A stretch of 64,000 bases of DNA from NCBI GenBank assembly GCA_963703665.1, contig CAVPFB010000010.1, positions 1 to 64,000 of the forward strand, given 5' to 3'. Under the pieces are notes generated by a model. The model searched no databases, had not been told where the DNA came from, and saw only the letters and a list, made by a program, of their open reading frames with translations. This document shows, one piece after another, positions 62,922 to 64,000 of the stretch. Within the stretch, counting starts at the first letter, position 1; each line of letters opens with the position of its first letter. Made by a program: the position numbers and the translations under genes. This DNA comes from AP-15 sp963703665 (GTDB lineage: Bacteria > Pseudomonadota > Alphaproteobacteria > ATCC43930 > CGMCC-115725).

Positions 62922-63884
62922 ATGCTGGAGATCCGTCATCTGGTCAAACATTTCGGGCCGCTGGTCGCGGTCGACGATGTGTCGTTCGCGGTGCCGCGCG
63001 GCGAAGTCTTGGGGTTTCTCGGGCCCAACGGAGCCGGCAAATCGACGACGATGAAGATGATCACCGGCTTTGTTGCGCCCACCGCCGGCACCGCGATCGT
63101 CTGTGGCCACGACATCGCTAGCGAACCGATCGCGGCCAAGCGCTGCATCGGCTATCTGCCGGAGGGCGCCCCCGCCTACCCCGACATGACCCCGGCCCAG
63201 TTCCTCGGCTTCATTGCCCATATCCGCGGCTTTGCCGGACGCGAGGCGCAACTGCGCATCGGCCGGGTGGTCGAGATGATCCATATCGCCGAGGTCCTGC
63301 ACCAGCCGATCGAGACTTTGTCGAAGGGCTATCGGCGCCGCGTCGGGGTGGCCCAGGCATTGCTGCACGACCCGCAGGTGCTGATCCTCGACGAGCCGAC
63401 CGACGGGCTCGACCCCAACCAGAAATACGAAATGCGCAAGATCATTGCCGCGATGCGCCCCGACAAGGCGATCATCATCTCGACCCACCTGCTCGAAGAG
63501 GTCGAGGCGGTGTGCAGCCGGGCGATCATCATCGCTCGCGGCCGGGTCCTCGCCGACGCGACCCCGGCCGAGCTCGTACGGCGCTCGCGCCACCACAATG
63601 CGGTGCGCCTCGTCGTCGCCGGCGGCGAGCCTGCGCAAATCCGGGCCGAGCTGCTGCGCCTGCCGGCGGTGGCCGCGGTCGAGCCGGTCATCGACGGCGA
63701 GGGCGACGCGCTCGTGGTCTTTCCGCGGGGCGGCGAGGATGTCGTCGCCGATGTCGCCGACCTCGCCCGCGCCCACCGCTGGCAGGTGGCGCTGTTGCGG
63801 GTCGAGCACGGCCGGCTCGACGACGTGTTTCGCGAGATCACCACAACACCCGCCGAGACCGCCCCGCTCCCCGCTGCCGCCTGA
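62922..63884 (+). CDS. ABC transporter ATP-binding protein (ABC-2 type, GldA-like)
   Basis: This is the ATPase subunit of an ABC-2-type exporter, 320 residues. Walker A is GFLGPNGAGKSTTMKMITGF, the signature LSKGYRRRVGVAQALLHDP, Walker B VLILDEPTDGLDPNQ, and the switch His is in IISTHLLEEVEAVCSRA. A C-terminal regulatory domain of about 100 residues follows. ATG 62922 lies behind AGGGG. The sequence most resembles GldA/NosF-type ATPases. The permease gene begins 7 bases after its stop. Confidence 0.92.
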   Translation: MLEIRHLVKHFGPLVAVDDVSFAVPRGEVLGFLGPNGAGKSTTMKMITGFVAPTAGTAIVCGHDIASEPIAAKRCIGYLPEGAPAYPDMTPAQFLGFIAHIRGFAGREAQLRIGRVVEMIHIAEVLHQPIETLSKGYRRRVGVAQALLHDPQVLILDEPTDGLDPNQKYEMRKIIAAMRPDKAIIISTHLLEEVEAVCSRAIIIARGRVLADATPAELVRRSRHHNAVRLVVAGGEPAQIRAELLRLPAVAAVEPVIDGEGDALVVFPRGGEDVVADVADLARAHRWQVALLRVEHGRLDDVFREITTTPAETAPLPAAA

Positions 63885-63890
63885 CCCCGA

Positions 63891-64000
63891 ATGCGCAACG
63901 TCCTGACCATCTTTCGCCGCGAGCTCGCGAGCTATTTCGCGACGCCGCTCGCCTACGTGTTCATCGTGATTTTCCTGGTCATGGCCGGGGTGCTGACGTT
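63891..64000 (+). CDS. ABC-2 type permease, 5' end (runs off the window)
   Basis: The visible reading is MRNVLTIFRRELASYFATPL followed by AYVFIVIFLVMAGVLTF, a first membrane segment typical of ABC-2 permeases (GldF-like). It starts 6 bases after the ATPase gene stop, so the two form one transporter operon. The 3' end lies outside. Confidence 0.85.
   Translation, partial: MRNVLTIFRRELASYFATPLAYVFIVIFLVMAGVLT

Overview
The window is about 64 kb of GC-rich chromosome with the gene order and protein families of an alphaproteobacterium, most likely Rhodospirillales or a near relative. The evidence is the lptF-lptG-lptD-surA-pdxA-rsmA block, the aroA-cmk-rpsA-ihfB-lapA block diverging from a FYDLN-acid protein and tRNA-Ala, the alphaproteobacterial LexA box (GAAC-N7-GAAC) before an imuA-imuB-dnaE2 operon, and clpS-clpA. 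Genes are tightly packed, often with stop/start overlaps. No rRNA, phage, transposase or CRISPR array was seen.

Layout. 0-6 kb: a catabolic-looking cluster with two luciferase-like flavin oxidoreductases, an ArsR-type regulator, a CoA-transferase III and a CitE-like lyase. 6-7.3 kb: a scrambled zone with a DUF6429 gene, an amino-acid decarboxylase remnant and the 3' end of lptF. 7.3-14.2 kb: LPS export and outer-membrane assembly, pdxA and rsmA. 14.4-23.5 kb (minus): gmk, yicC, a Rieske protein, lapA, ihfB, rpsA, cmk, a DUF1326/DUF2182 pair and aroA. 23.7-32.3 kb: FYDLN protein, two tRNAs, an rRNA methyltransferase, a flavoprotein-histidine kinase pair, EcsC, an MFS carrier and an AI-2E carrier. 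32.5-38 kb: selD-selA-selB, with SelD fused to an FAD oxidoreductase. 38-43 kb (minus): clpS-clpA, gpsA, tsaD. 43-47.9 kb (minus): the prkA-yeaH-spoVR stress operon. 48.5-50.4 kb: an FMN reductase and an aminotransferase. 50.4-56.7 kb: the SOS mutasome operon. 56.7-64 kb: rnhA-thrB, a CDGSH protein, a lipoprotein, PaiB, LysE, glutathione peroxidase, a membrane/ferredoxin/cyclase fusion, and an ABC exporter running off the right edge.

Two things dominate the reading. First, many genes that must work (rpsA, cmk, aroA, ihfB, surA, selA, dnaE2) are broken by single-base indels although protein similarity continues in another frame. They cluster at 0-7 kb and 17-23.5 kb and look like sequencing or assembly errors, not gene decay. 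I annotate such genes as full-length and mark the frame changes.

Second, inverted REP-like doublets of about 65-140 bp sit inside all three mutasome genes (one in imuA, one in imuB, three in dnaE2) without breaking the reading frame. They belong to two unrelated repeat classes. Outside this operon the doublets I found lie only in spacers. This is the most unusual feature of the window.
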